A stretch of 64,000 nucleotides of DNA from Cotesia glomerata (taxonomy: Eukaryota > Arthropoda > Insecta > Hymenoptera > Braconidae). Every line of letters begins with the position of its first letter. The stretch's first letter is position 1. The position numbers were made by a program, and so were the translations under genes. Positions 39,045 to 51,800 of this stretch are shown here, in pieces. The stretch is from NCBI RefSeq assembly GCF_020080835.1, contig NC_058164.1, forward strand, positions 5,419,666 through 5,483,665. Direction: 5' to 3'. The notes under the pieces were generated by a model, which did no database searches, was not told where the DNA came from, and worked only from the letters and a program-made list of their open reading frames with translations.

Positions 39045-40004
39045 TTTTGGATTTTCCAAACTTTTTTTTCTTTTAAACTTTAAAACTATCAAGCGAAAAA
39101 TTTTAACGACATATTGCCTTAAAGAAAATTGAATGCTCTACAAAAAAGGTCTGATTGAAAATTTTCGCTAGATAAGCCGTTTTCATGTAACTGGGCTTTG
39201 AAAAGTCGTCAATATCAAGCAATATTAATCTGTATAACTTACGATTTGATTTTTTTAATTTTGGAATTTTTTTACTAATGAAGAAATAAAAAATTAGGGA
39301 AAGTTGATACATCTATTTGAAGTAAATTGAATGCCCTTTAAAAAAGGTTTCTCAACTTGTTTTGATAAATTGAATCCTTCAAACGTTATTCAATGTTTAA
39401 GTGAAATTTTTAATGAATTTTCCATGTTTTGCTTTCGATCCACTTTTTTCAGTTGATGGAATTTAAAAAAAAAAATAATTTTTATTAAACAATGTATAAT
39501 TTTGGTGTTCTAATGTTTCCAAATTGCAATCAGATCCACAATCATGAAACACAATAATTGAACGATCTATGAAAATTAAATACAGAGTTTAGTTTCGTAA
39601 TGATCAGCAGGCAGATTTGTTTCTCCAGGAATCTTCAAACCGTAACTCTCCTTTTGGTCCTTTGACGAGCCAAAAAGGGAGGAAGAGAGACACAAACACC
39701 GGTTCGTACTAATATAACCTGTAACATACATATGTGAGCACTGAATCGTGGCACGCGTATCCAAACAGCCGAACAACACAACACAGCCGATGAAGGTACA
39801 CGTACAACATAATTGCATAGTCACGATTAATAATTAGACGTGCAATTGGGCGTCAACCTTTGGTACGCGTGATTCGATTTATCGGATTGCGAGACCCGGA
39901 ATATGCTCGAGATAGAGCTGGAGATAGTTTGTAGAGTCGGGCCGGGTTCGCTCCGGTTAATATATCGATTCTATCGGCGTCGTCCCGTAAATGTCCAGCG
40001 GGAC

Positions 40005-40095
40005 GTTCTTCTCTCTGTCTCTGTTTTGCTATCGTCTCTCTATCTTTCTCTCTGTTTGTATCTCTGTGTTTCTGTGTGCAGCTTCTCTCTGAGCT
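40005..40095 (+). repeat. CT-rich low-complexity tract
   Basis: Imperfect TCTCTCTGTCTCTGTTT repeats. They make the overlapping frame at 39903-40334 rich in Leu, Ser and Val, which argues against that frame being a gene. Confidence 0.8.
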
Positions 40096-40607
40096 GGAGC
40101 TGCTGTAGATATCGGGTGCTCGGCTCTTATGCAGAGATCCAGAGATCCAGAGAGCCGCTGACCAGTCTCCGAGGGATCTCTGGCACTTTGAACACGCGGG
40201 GTACCTCTTGCTACGACACTACGAGTCACGAACACGCGCGAGACCAAACCAGCTTTGGGATGAGTGACGGCACGTTTGATTTGTGGATAACCTGTCGCTT
40301 CGATACCGCATCCACAAACACTTGCTGTTTTTAGTTGCGGGTTTCAAACAGTTCATTTTTTTTTTAATCTTTAGAAACATTTTATAATATCGTCAATTTT
40401 CAAAATTTATTACAAGACTTTCTACGAATTAAGAAGACTTGATCATTATTTTTCTAATTTTATTAAATGATTTTTAGCGCTTCAATCTACAGGATCTTTC
40501 TCAGAGGATATTAAATTTTCTAAAAAAACTCAAGTTCAGTTTTTCTGTCGGAAAATGTAAAAAAAAAACAAGATTTTTTGGTCAAAATACGACTTTAGTG
40601 ACAGGTA

Positions 40608-41260
40608 CACTGATAGAAGGATTTATTAATTTTTAATAATTTGATTTATTTGAAGACAATTAATTAATTTATTAAATTTTAATAAATATTTTTTAACATT
40701 AAATAAATAATAATTATTAATAGTTAACAAATATTTATTAACAGTTAATAAATATTTTTTTGAGTGAATTTGTTTCACTTGCAATGTATGATATCAAGAT
40801 TGCTTTAAATAAAAATCATCTTTATAAATTATTTACATTAATTATATGACATTATAATAACGTTTATTGTAAAATACCAAATTCTATCACAGTTCATAAT
40901 TATCTTTTATATTTTTAAATATTAAAAAGGTTAATTTATTTAGTGAATTGAATTATTATCATGTATTTCAGCTATACGATTATAAAAAGTGTCAAAAAAA
41001 AATTGCTATTTTTGCTTTTTATTTTAAATAAATATTTGTTAACAGTTCACAAATATTCATTAACCATTAATAACTATTTATTAACAGTTAATAAATGTTT
41101 GCTAACTGTTAATAAATATTTATTAACATTTAATAAATCGTATTTAATAAATAATTTATTAACTGTTAATAAATATTTATTAAATCCTATGATGTTAAAA
41201 AAAATCATTTATTAACAGTTAATAAAGCTTATTAAATATAAACAAATCCTTCTATCAGTC
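40608..41260. mobile_element. TA-flanked MITE, CACTGATAGAAGG ends, with internal minisatellite
   Basis: 653 bp. The left end is CACTGATAGAAGGATTTATT and the right end AACAAATCCTTCTATCAGTC, its inverse apart from the last base. TA flanks both ends. The interior carries many copies of TTAACAGTTAATAAATATTT in both orientations. A frame at 40961-41215 with recurring NKYLLTV motifs is simply this minisatellite translated. Shares its ends with the shorter element at 43270. Confidence 0.85.
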
Positions 41261-42928
41261 TAACTACCAAAATATATGACTTGACCTCAATTAAGTATAA
41301 ATACTCTTCAAATAATGTCTTATTATCTTAAAATTGCACCAAAATCTATTGCAGTAGCACTAAATGCCGCTGAGTAACAGAAAGTTCAAAAAGAAGTCCT
41401 AAATTTGATAAATACTTTGAATGAAATAATTTCATAATTAAAAAAATTAAAATTAAGGGTTGGAATTTTTTCTCAGCATATAAAATAATAATAATGGCCA
41501 TAAAAAATTTTTTTCACAAAAAAGTATTATAAATTTCAATGATCCATTATTCATTTCACAAGAATTTATCTTGGTCTTGTTCTTAGCTCAGTAATATTTT
41601 TCAGCTGCCAATATTTGTCTGTTTCGCGTCACCGTTTTGATGCATTCCAGAGTAAGCTGCCAACCGGGATATTAAGATGAGAAAACAGTTTTTCTTGGCA
41701 CGAGTTGGAGGTCACTCACTAGAGGCCCTCGTCTGCTTTCTCCTTTTCAGCATAGAGATAGAATGGAACGGGCTTTTTGGCCTTTTATCTTCGCGTCATC
41801 GTTCTTCACTCTGGCATTGTTTAGCCGGGTTTTTGCTCTTTTACATGCACTCTAGCAAAGTTAAAAAATACTTAAAAGCTCTCGTTGAATATTTACTCGA
41901 CTATACTTAACTTAGCTCTACTCTAATGATCGTTACACTCGGCATCCTCCTTGTTTTTATCCTTATTCTTATTCTCGGTTCACTTTGCTGCACCGGATGG
42001 AGGGTAAAAAGTTCCACCTAACTTCGGTCAACCTTTACAGAATTCTCACGGGAGCGTCTGGATAAAGATCGATAGTCCTTTAGCTTGGTTAAATTTCTAA
42101 GCTCAACTCTATCCTGGACCTTAACGCGCCGGCTAAGTCCATCGATGAATCAAATTCTCAGAGGATGCTTTAAAGCCACAAATCCTCGTTGGTAGCCTCC
42201 GCAACTTATACTTATACCTCTCTGCTGATAAAAAATAAAATAAACCCCTATCCGGCGATATGAGATAAGAGGAAGTAACCAAAACAACAAAAAGTATAAA
42301 TATTAAGGAAGAGAAAGTGCCCGATGGTCGTATCCGATCAGAAAACAAACCAACAAACTGAAAGAAAAAGAAAAAAGCGGCTAGCTAGATACATTTCTCG
42401 GTAGTTGGAAGCAGAGAAAGGGCATAAAACAAAGAAAGTAGGTTTCAGTGGTCAACGGATCCACAAACATATCTGTATAAACTTGTTGGTCACGGAAAAA
42501 CAACCGGATAATGAATATATGTTGACTTGGTACACATACAACGTGCAATCCACCGCAAACTTGAAAAAATAAGAATGTTATTGGTTTATCTCGTTCCGGA
42601 AGATATGAAAGCTCTCTCCAGTTTCACTCTAGTTTTACTTGACCACTTCCAATATCCAGAGTTATCCGCAAGCCCGATGCCTCCCAGCTACTCCCGGCTT
42701 CCCGTAATGCTATTATTGTTGTTATTATTTTCCTATCGTCGGTCTTCTGTGCTATTAAATCACATAAAACACAACTACCGTTTGAGTTGCTGTGATTTTG
42801 GCCAGACATCGACAAAAAGCTTCGACCTCCAAGCTTCTTAACGAACCATTAAGTCGGAATTCAGATTAACTAGTTTTGACGTTGTGGCTGAGAAATAATA
42901 ACATTGAGAGTGTTTTTAGTTAATACTA

Positions 42929-43127
42929 CACAGAAAATAGAATTTAATTGAACCAAGAAAATTTTAACTTCCCGAGTTGAAAAAATTAACTTAAATGAAC
43001 TTAACTGCTATACTAAAACAATTGATTTAAGCTCATGTAAGTTCATTTTTTCGACTCGGGTTAGTCTATAAGTATTCTATTGAGTCAAGTAAATTTATTC
43101 GAAAGTCCAGAATTTTTTATTTCTGTT
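42929..43127. mobile_element. hairpin element, probable MITE remnant
   Basis: CCCGAGTTGAAAAAATTAAC at 42971 faces ...TTCATTTTTTCGACTCGGG ending at 43060, arms of about 32 bp with few mismatches. Outside this, CAGAAAATAGAATTTAATTG and the inverse of GTCAAGTAAATTTATTCG followed by TTTCTGTT pair loosely. The outer borders are uncertain. Confidence 0.5.
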
Positions 43128-43269
43128 CAGCTGAATTCAATAAATTTTTTTTTTTCAATTATTATCAAAAAATTTGGATTGAAAAAATAAATATTTCGTT
43201 TAAAAACAAATGTATTTGTCGATCAAACTAAAAATATTTTAATTAAAAATTACAGGACTTTAATTTATA

Positions 43270-43540
43270 CACTGATAGAAGGATTTATTTGTATTAAAAA
43301 ATATTTGTTAATAGTTAACAAATCATTTATTAAAGACCACTTTTTAGTATTAAACACGTATTTCTTAGTATTTAAAATGATTTGTTTGTATTTAATAAAT
43401 CTGATATTCATTTATCAAATATTAATAAATTTTTTTAAATACTAAGAAATATTTATTAAGGATTAAAAAGTGGTCACTAATAAATGATTTGTTAAATATT
43501 AACAAATATTTTTAACTATAAACAAATCCTTCTATCAGTG
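43270..43540. mobile_element. TA-flanked MITE, CACTGATAGAAGG ends (short copy)
   Basis: 271 bp with ends CACTGATAGAAGGATTTATT and AAATCCTTCTATCAGTG, exact inverses over the outer bases. TA stands at 43268-43269 and 43541-43542. The interior also self-pairs (ACCACTTTTTAGTATTAAA against ATTAAAAAGTGGT), so the element folds on itself. Same family as 40608-41260 but without the expanded minisatellite. Confidence 0.88.
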
Positions 43541-46500
43541 TAACGTTCTTCTCTGCTTTGAATTAAAAAATAACTACTTTATTAAATTATTTGAAATGTT
43601 TAAATCAAAATATAGATATCTTTTCTTTTTGTAATTTACCAAACTATGATTAAACTTTTTACAAAAAGTAGTAAAGCTCCAACAATTTAAACTCATCCAA
43701 TTTAGCATCCAAAAAAAAGTGCATCCCCAAAAAAGTATCCTCCACTGGTGAATAAATAACCGAACGCAACAAAGCACTGAACATAAATATGTAAATATAA
43801 AAACACAGTCCCTCTCAGTCTGAACTAAACCGAGAAAATCCCCAATACCGTCTCAATTATCCTCGTCCATTGTCATTAACGTGAAACTCCTCGATAGTTT
43901 TGTGAAAGCCAATTTGGGTTGATTGCCGCTAATAATACTTATCCGAACTTTTTTCGCGTGCCTTCCCACCGGCATTTGCCGTACAGTATTTCTTCTTCCA
44001 GTTTCCAGCAGGCCATCGCTGCATTGTTTTTTACAGTGATTGCGCCATTGAAGCAAATCGTGGGAATTAGCGTAGGACTGGCGGCTAGGCAGTGAAAACT
44101 GAATTGGAGTTGTGGGTAAACGAGGTCGCCATCACCCCCAGGTATTCCTTGGTGGCTGGAACATTACATTTACCTCGACGTCTCCAGCATAGAAGCAGAA
44201 GCATAAGCATAAGCATTGCTCCATATCTAGTTCTCGTTCTTGGATTTTCTCTTTTCTCTTAACGTGAAATCGTAGGATCTCAATTTGCGGAGAAGCTTGC
44301 AGAGCGTTTTACTAAATAAAATATTACTTAGAGACCGTTGTATAGAGAAGTGCATGCATCGCTGAAAACTGGCCGCGGCTTTCTCAACTTCCTTCTCCTT
44401 TTCTCCTCGCTCCCTTTCAATCTCTTATCTGGAACCTTTTCCATCCGAGCGATCTTTTTCTATCTTTGGCTCACTCGCTCGCTCTTTATGCTCACTCCCA
44501 AGCAGAGAGCTTTTACATAACCCTCCAGACCTCGCTTTATACGTTATACCTCATCGCTCCCTTTACTTCATGGCATCAAACTCTGGCAATAACCTTTATA
44601 ATCAAGAGTTTTCCCTTAAAGTACGCGTATGTGAGCCCAATATCCCACACTACCTCCCCAATATCTCAATTTCTGTCGTTCTATATCTCTACGAGCTTAT
44701 TTATTTTTCTTACTCTTGTACAGTTTTTGTGGAGCAAACTACAGCTAGAATTTTAAATTGCCAATATTTTATCTCCGGAACCGAAAATAAACAGACAAAC
44801 AATATAAAAAGAAGGATAATGGAATAAACTTTAGATTTTTTAGTTCTTTTCCATTAGGATTGTCCAACTACCAAAGTGCACTTTCTTCTCTCTTATACGG
44901 AAAACTAAGTTACGAGAGGAGTAGTCATTCGACAGGAGCCTAGCTCGCCAAATTGTTTTAGAACTCTCGATCTTCATCGAAAAAAAAGTTTACTTCTGAT
45001 AAATAGAAAAAAAAAAAAAACGCGAAAATTTTACGAAAAAACTACTTCATCGTTTGCTTGCTCTTCTTTTTACATTGTTTCCGTGTGAAGAGTTTTTTAA
45101 AGCTACAAATGAGTCGCTAAAGTGCTTGATGGGCCTCAAATGTTTTAAGGTTCTCTCCATTTTCGGCATTTCAATGCACTCGCTGTTCCTTTTACGGCTG
45201 AGCTTTTTTTCAATAAAAAAAAAAATTTTTGAGAAGAAAAAAAATTAATTAAAGCTAAGTGCGCCCTCGAGAAACATACTTCAATAATTTTTGTTTTCAA
45301 AGCAGAATTATCGTAACAAGTAGCTTTCTTTACGTTTAATTTGTTGTTATTATTCACAAATTCATTTTTCCGGGGCGTTCTTCGGGAAAGTTACCTCGGG
45401 ACCATTGAACCCTTAAATGAATATTGCCATGATAATTATTTGTTTCAAGGATTGAATAAAAAATTCAAATGAGTTTCCGGAAGGCAAGTCAAAAAAGTTA
45501 AGCTTATATATAGATATATATTTTTATATATGTATAGAGAGATCTGAGCCAAAGGAGTCAAGTTGTGGTGGATGAGGGAAGAGCGCGGAGTTTCAAGCTG
45601 ATCCATTTTCTATGGCCGAGAGTGCCCGCTACCGAGGGTATACCAGAGGAAAACTTTGATCTCGCGTTATTACGGTCTCGAGGAGTTTCAACCTACAGCT
45701 CTCTTTCGTAATCGAATATTGCTGCAAATGAAAGCGATTTCTTTTTCCCGTAATAATAATAAAAAAAATAAAAAAAAAAAAAATATGGATGAAAAATCTA
45801 AAAAGAATAAAAAGCTTAAATAAACAAATTAAAAAACAAACAAGTGCGCTGACAAAATAAAAATACATTTCAACGAATGGATTTAATAATCTCAAAGAAA
45901 GTTTAAGTGGGCGCCAGAAAAAACTCATAATAAAAGTTCAGATCTTCATTTAATTAAACGAATTTGTACGACTCTTTTTAATTCATTATACCTCTTGTGT
46001 CTTCAATACAGACGTAAATATATTTATTATTATTATTAAAAACATCACCCCACCTTAGTCTTATTATTTATCATTATTACAACGCTGCTATCATTTTGTC
46101 CTTCACAGAGCCGCTCACCCGTTCAGTCTCAATGGCTCCGATGCACAAAAACCGCTCGATATAATCCAGTACATATATTTACAGTGTAGTATGTTTGCTT
46201 AATTAGACGGTAATCCATTGCCGTCAGTGTTCGCGGGATATCGTGACAATTTAGCACGATTGCAGGGCAGGAAAAAAGAAAATAGCAGAAAAAGAGCCAA
46301 CAATTGTCCTCTCTTTTGGCTAACAAGTGGGCGCCATAAATAAAACCGAGTCATGACTAGTTTCGCGCATGCCTTCCCAAGTGACAACTCGCTGTTTTTA
46401 AGCCGAGTTAATTTCTTTTCGTTGGGCAATTACATCGCAATTATAATTGTAAACGGAGTTAAATCTACGGAACACGTAAATCGTTAAATAGACTCAGTCG

Positions 46501-48189
46501 TTACTCAGTTTAAATATGTCGAAGCAATGAAAATGTTGGAGCGAAATGAGGGGTAACTATATCATGAGACGTAAGCGAGCTCGTATTTCATCAATAGCTG
46601 GTAGACACATTATTAAATCCGGTAATAGATGTACCTGGTAATTTAAGTACCACTAGGTTCTCTAATTCTCCTTACAATTTCTGCATTATCGAATTGAAGC
46701 AATGATAAAGATAAAAGAGACGAATCTGCTAAAGCAAATATTTTTAATTTAAAATTTCCGTGACAATGGATTAAGAGTAAGTAAATTCACTAATAATTTT
46801 GTTGTTCAACTCACGATTACTCGGGTTTCCCCCGAGTTTATCGTAAAACTTCTCGGTGTATTCTTAAAGATTAATTAAAATGGCGTTCGCTGTCTTAAGA
46901 GACGTCGTTAGAAGACAGAGGGAACGGATGATAATAATAGACGGAAATAAAATAAAGAAAGAAGATAAACTGCTCAATAATGAACCGATCGTTTAAAACA
47001 AAGAAAACACTTTAGGTGAAAATACGAAAGGAACTTTATAATTATTCCAGTTCGTCTTATCCCGGATGTTTTTGTTTTAATTTTAATATGCATCTCCATC
47101 TTAATCTGAATAAATAAGGTTGTTTAGTGGAGCACAACAATGCCGGGAGACATTTAGCATAATGTTTCGATTGTCATCTGGAAATTCGATTTACCCAACA
47201 GTGACAATAAAAGGTGAAAAAAAATTTACGACTGTACGGAAATCGTTTTCCTGGGACACACAAAAGCAAGTGACTATTATTTCGCGTCATATATACGAGA
47301 ATGTTATCCAATATCCCCGAAGGTGTGCTGTAAAACGAGCTACTTTTATAAGATATCAAAACTATAACATCAATGAACACACAATCTAATGTCCTGCTCC
47401 TTCCGCTACACGCTATCTACATCGAAGCATTCTGCATCGGGTGGATGTGAATGTGGGTCTGGACCATCAGCGCTGGTAACTTGTGTTATTGCCGTGAGAT
47501 ACTACCGAATGCATTGCCGATGTCTTGATCACATTGACTCGAGCTTCAGAACTCCGAGGGCCCTTGATAGTTTGCTCAAGATCAAGTATCGAGTATCGCT
47601 ATTGAAATGGTATCCTGCGAAGCCAATCGTGCTTTATCAATGAAATACTCCTCAAGTAATTGGTATTTACTTTGAATCAAGTCCTGTAATACACTACATT
47701 TCGAGCCACTCGTGACAATTAGCCGCTAAGACTAGCTTCCTGTTATCGATATCGATATCTTTGATGCCAGGGACCTGATTAGTGTCAATTAGAACGTATT
47801 GGATACAATTTTTAATTTAATTTTTTTCTTAAACTATGATTGTTCTTCTTGAATTTCACCAGTTATTGTTCAAATATTGAAATCATGAAGGAAAGTATCC
47901 AAATTTTGATCTTTAATGTTAATTATAAGTCCTAAAAAAAATTTCTTATATATTTGTACATCATTTTTTGATCAAAAGTAGTTTTTAAAATTTATAAGCT
48001 TTCTAGTTTAATAAAAAAACGCCATTTTTCCAAAAATTGTGTGATTTTGAAAAATCAACAAAATGCAAGGATAAACTTAATTTGAAGGAATACACCTGAC
48101 TTGCGTTGACCTCTTTTGCATTAGAATCCAAAAGTAGTATCTCTTTTCCTACATGACAAGTGTACTCAAAAGTAGCTCAAATCTACATC

Positions 48190-48206
48190 TATATATATAT
48201 ATATTT
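48190..48206. repeat. (AT)n microsatellite
   Basis: Uninterrupted AT dinucleotides within the giant intron. Confidence 0.85.
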
Positions 48207-48747
48207 AGATGCAGAAAAAGTTCCATTGAAATTCATTCATCCAGTAGCTCTTTTTATGCATTGAGCCACTCACTCTTGGCAATACTATATACAAATGCTT
48301 CTGAAATATATAATAAAAAGCGTAGAACTTTCCTTCTCAGCATCTTCTCCTTCATGTTCCCTTGCTACGGATTTCTTTCTTCTTAACTCCCAACCAGAAA
48401 TTCAACGGATTCGTATTGCGTCCCTAAAAGATATAAACCCGAGAATCCGTCAAATTTTACATTATAAGAATAGTGAATAATACTCGGGCGAGCATAAACG
48501 TTAAATATTGGACATTTCAAACGAAAATGCTGGGGTTTTGATATTCCCCAGACAGCAAGAGAGTTTTGATGATGTCAGCGGTGATAATAATGGGTATTTA
48601 AAAGTTAAATGGATTAGTTTGAATTAAAAGGAGATTTCCATACCGGTTACTAGCAAGTGCCAATAACGATGATTAACGTCCTGGACATGAGCTGGATAGC
48701 GATGCATAAATTCGGAAAAGTCTCTCTCTTTTCCGTCCCCTTTCCAG

Positions 48748-48870
48748 GGTCTGCAAGGGGTTGGATCGTGAGACTGCAGCCACGACTACCGAGTAGTCTA
48801 GCAGAGACTGTAAGTAGAGTAGCTGGAAGCCCTGTGGCTCCAGGTCTTGGATCGATAGCCCATTCGTATG
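48748..48870 (+). other. candidate cassette exon in the giant intron
   Basis: A strong acceptor (CTTTTCCGTCCCCTTTCCAG) opens a segment that is open in phase 1. Two donors are possible: GTAAGT at 48810 would leave 62 nt and break the frame, whereas GTAATG at 48871 gives 123 nt, phase 1 at both ends. The encoded peptide (beginning SARGWIVRLQPRLPSSLAET) resembles no Ig or Lar sequence I know. It lies in a GC-richer island. It could be an alternative exon, part of another transcript or chance. Confidence 0.18.
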
Positions 48871-51800
48871 GTAATGTAAGCAACTACCGGACCCGTCCTC
48901 GTTCTCTGTCTTCAGAAGCGCTCACTTACCAAAGAGGTGCATCGTCCAGATCTACGTAAGAACGTAAAAGACCAGGACGCAAACTACCACCATTCCTGCG
49001 AGTATGTGCACTGAAAACCTTTCACCCTCCCGTTGGAGCCCATATCCGTGACAGAGATGCCAAACCGCTTCAGGAAACAGAATCATATGATCTATGGGAT
49101 GAAACACTGGGGTATTGCTTTCCTACAGGCAGATTCACGTTGGAATCGCGGGGTAAGGTGATAATTTACCCAGCCTAACGGATAAATCAACTATAATTCG
49201 CTGAAGAGAAACCGGAGCTTGTGGTTTCCCACCTCCGGATGGACAGGAGACAGTTGACCGGGGATTCTTGTTACATTCAGTCATTCCAAATTGATGGATT
49301 ATCACCGTAGTCTACTGGATAATTCCTGGGGTGGATATGCGTCTGTGTAAAGGGAAAGAGGGAGGGGCGGAGCTACTCCACAGGGAACTTACACATTGAC
49401 AACGGACATTGATGGAACAGGGTCTAAACTCGAGGCCAGGTACAGACAGAGCGTAAGGAATTATTAAACCCGAATATTATCAATACGCTAAACTACGGCT
49501 GATAAATTAGTAACAATGCTTCTGATATAATGGAGACTTGGACTTGGATGTTGGAAGATTTCCTGGGAACTTTGGCGGAACAATTGGCGCAGCTGTATCT
49601 CAGTCGAAGTTGTTGCTGATCGGAAGAGAACTTCGGAAGAAAACCCGCTCACTGGATCTGTTGTAGGATTCAGATGTTGGGCGAAGCTTCTGTGGAGTTT
49701 AGGGCGAATTAAATGATGGTTAGGTTGATGCTTAGGAACCTCGGGAACCTCGGGAAAGGGAAGGCAAATTCATAATTCATAATAAGCGGGTTTTGTCATC
49801 ATTGATGTTGAAACCTATTAGACCGTAACTATGAAATGAAGTTATCGTATAGTAAAGTGCAGGCTAATACTGTTAACGTACACAAAGCATCAGCGCCGGA
49901 GTATCCGTCCGCCGGTAATAGTAGTAAGTTTTTGCTGGTGAAAAGGTTGTTGTTACTTTCACTTTGTTGCTGATTCACATTGACAAGCTTTGTCATTTTG
50001 TCCTATCTGTGACAGCAGAACAAAGAAACAAACAAACTCGATTCCCTTCCAATTACGGCAAACTCTTTTACTAACAATCGAAACTATTTCGACGAGGTTG
50101 TTATTGTCATAACTCCAGGGAAGTTTATTGCTCTTTGTTACTGTTTGCTGGCTAGGTGGCGTGCTTATTTATTCGCAAAAGATTTATTTGGAGAAAAATA
50201 ATGATTTCTTTTCTTATGAAATTAATTTAAAGAACAGTTTGCAATTAGTATCAGTCATATTCTGAGAAAGCGACAGTGTAATGTGTGCTGAGTGTAGCGC
50301 AGAATGGTATTTTAGTATAATTCGCAAGACACCCAACAATCCCCAGCAATTTGAGTGGGAAATCTGATTACGCGGCACACGCCCGCTTGTAAACTGGATC
50401 CGTAAAATTAATTATCAGAGCTCTGTTTCTGAGCAAGACGCCATTGAATGAGACTAGATTTGGTAATATGTATGTAAGTATATATATTCCAAGAAACAAA
50501 CCTTCAAGATAGAGAGGATGAAAGCACGCGGGTGGATGTTACAAGAAGAGTTTTCGGCGCTGTGATGAGCCGAGGGTAGATGCCACCCTGTCAGGTTTAG
50601 TGATGAGCTCGTCTAGCTCGTCTATCTCTACTCACGAGTACCACGGAACTGCTGGTGTGGTATAAGTATAAGGTGGGTTGTGGGTTGTGGATAGAAGAGC
50701 TAAGTCTCTGGAAATTATACCCCGAGATACGGGCTGAATCTAATGTCTTACCGTTTTCACCAGGACAGCTCAGCGCCAACGCTGGGTTTTAACAACCGGC
50801 TTCAGCCTAACGATGCAAATACGCGGGTAGACATCAACCCCGTTGAATCGACGATGACACGTTTGGTAGTCTCTAGACTGAGATGCAATGAACCAGATTA
50901 TTATCCAACTTTAGTTTCTGGAACAAAAAAATTCTTAAATGGGCTAACTGAAAAATTGCTTGTTGAAGTTTGGAATTTAAATTGTGGACTAGATATTGAA
51001 GATACGGAAAAATTGGAAGAGCTTTTTTTGTAAAAAATTAAATTTTCTACAATAAAAAGTTTTTATTAACTTTTTTCTATCTTATTTTTGAACCAAAATT
51101 TGAATTTTAAAAAATTAATCGTAGTTTCCTTAGCAATAAAATATCCATCTGGTAAAAATAAAAAGAAACTGCTCTTACACCGAAGGGCTACATAATTTAT
51201 TACACTTTTCAGTCCTCCAAGCGCCTTTTAGATGCAATACCCCTAATGCTTTTTCTGCGCGGTATTCACTGCCCGGAATATCGTGTTGTCTCGCGATCAA
51301 ATGATAACCCCGTTGTAAAACGAAACTCCTCGTGGTATACATAACGACAACGCCGCTTGCGGATAAGAATCGCTTGCCACTTTTGCCGTAGGAGAAAACG
51401 GTAATTATTATTGCCAGCCGCGTATATTCATACCTTGTTTGAATTTCGAGTTCAATAGACTACACAAAATTTAAGAAATAAAATAAAAAACCAAACCAGA
51501 ACAAAAAGATTGTTTTTTGCTTTTGCTAATTTTTCACCAATCGATCTCTTATTCTCGGAAAGAAATTGGGACAACGGTTATTACATTAAAAGCCACTTAA
51601 ACTCATGCTTACTTTAAATGCATTGATAATTAATGTAAGTTTAAAATTGATCTTCCCTCTTAGCGATTAATAATACCTATCTCTATTCTTGGTTCATATA
51701 AAAAAGTGAATAAAAGTCCGAGTATAGTGGGACAGATTGAAATGCAGCGTACTGAGGTCACAAATTTCGACGAGTATTTACCTAAAGCTATTTTAAAATA

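Larger units (their letters stand above)
34071..40607 (+). other. giant Lar intron, part 2
   Basis: No confident exon. Two GC-richer islands at about 34190-34700 and 35600-36730 contrast with the AT-rich surroundings. On the minus strand the latter contains a segment with splice-like borders at 36646-36727 and an open frame at 35831-36055, reported as weak findings. A dispersed repeat copy sits at 37366-37475, an inverted pair at 38515/39044, and a CT-rich tract at 40005-40095. The longest open frame in the window (39903-40334 +) overlaps that low-complexity tract and is not recognised. Confidence 0.5.

Noticed and set aside
39903..40334. Longest open frame in the window, 143 codons, + strand
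   Set aside because: It overlaps a CT-rich low-complexity tract that forces Leu/Ser/Val codons, resembles no family, and has no splice or promoter context.
40961..41215. Open frame with repeated NKYLLTV motifs
   Set aside because: It is the translation of the minisatellite inside the MITE at 40608-41260.
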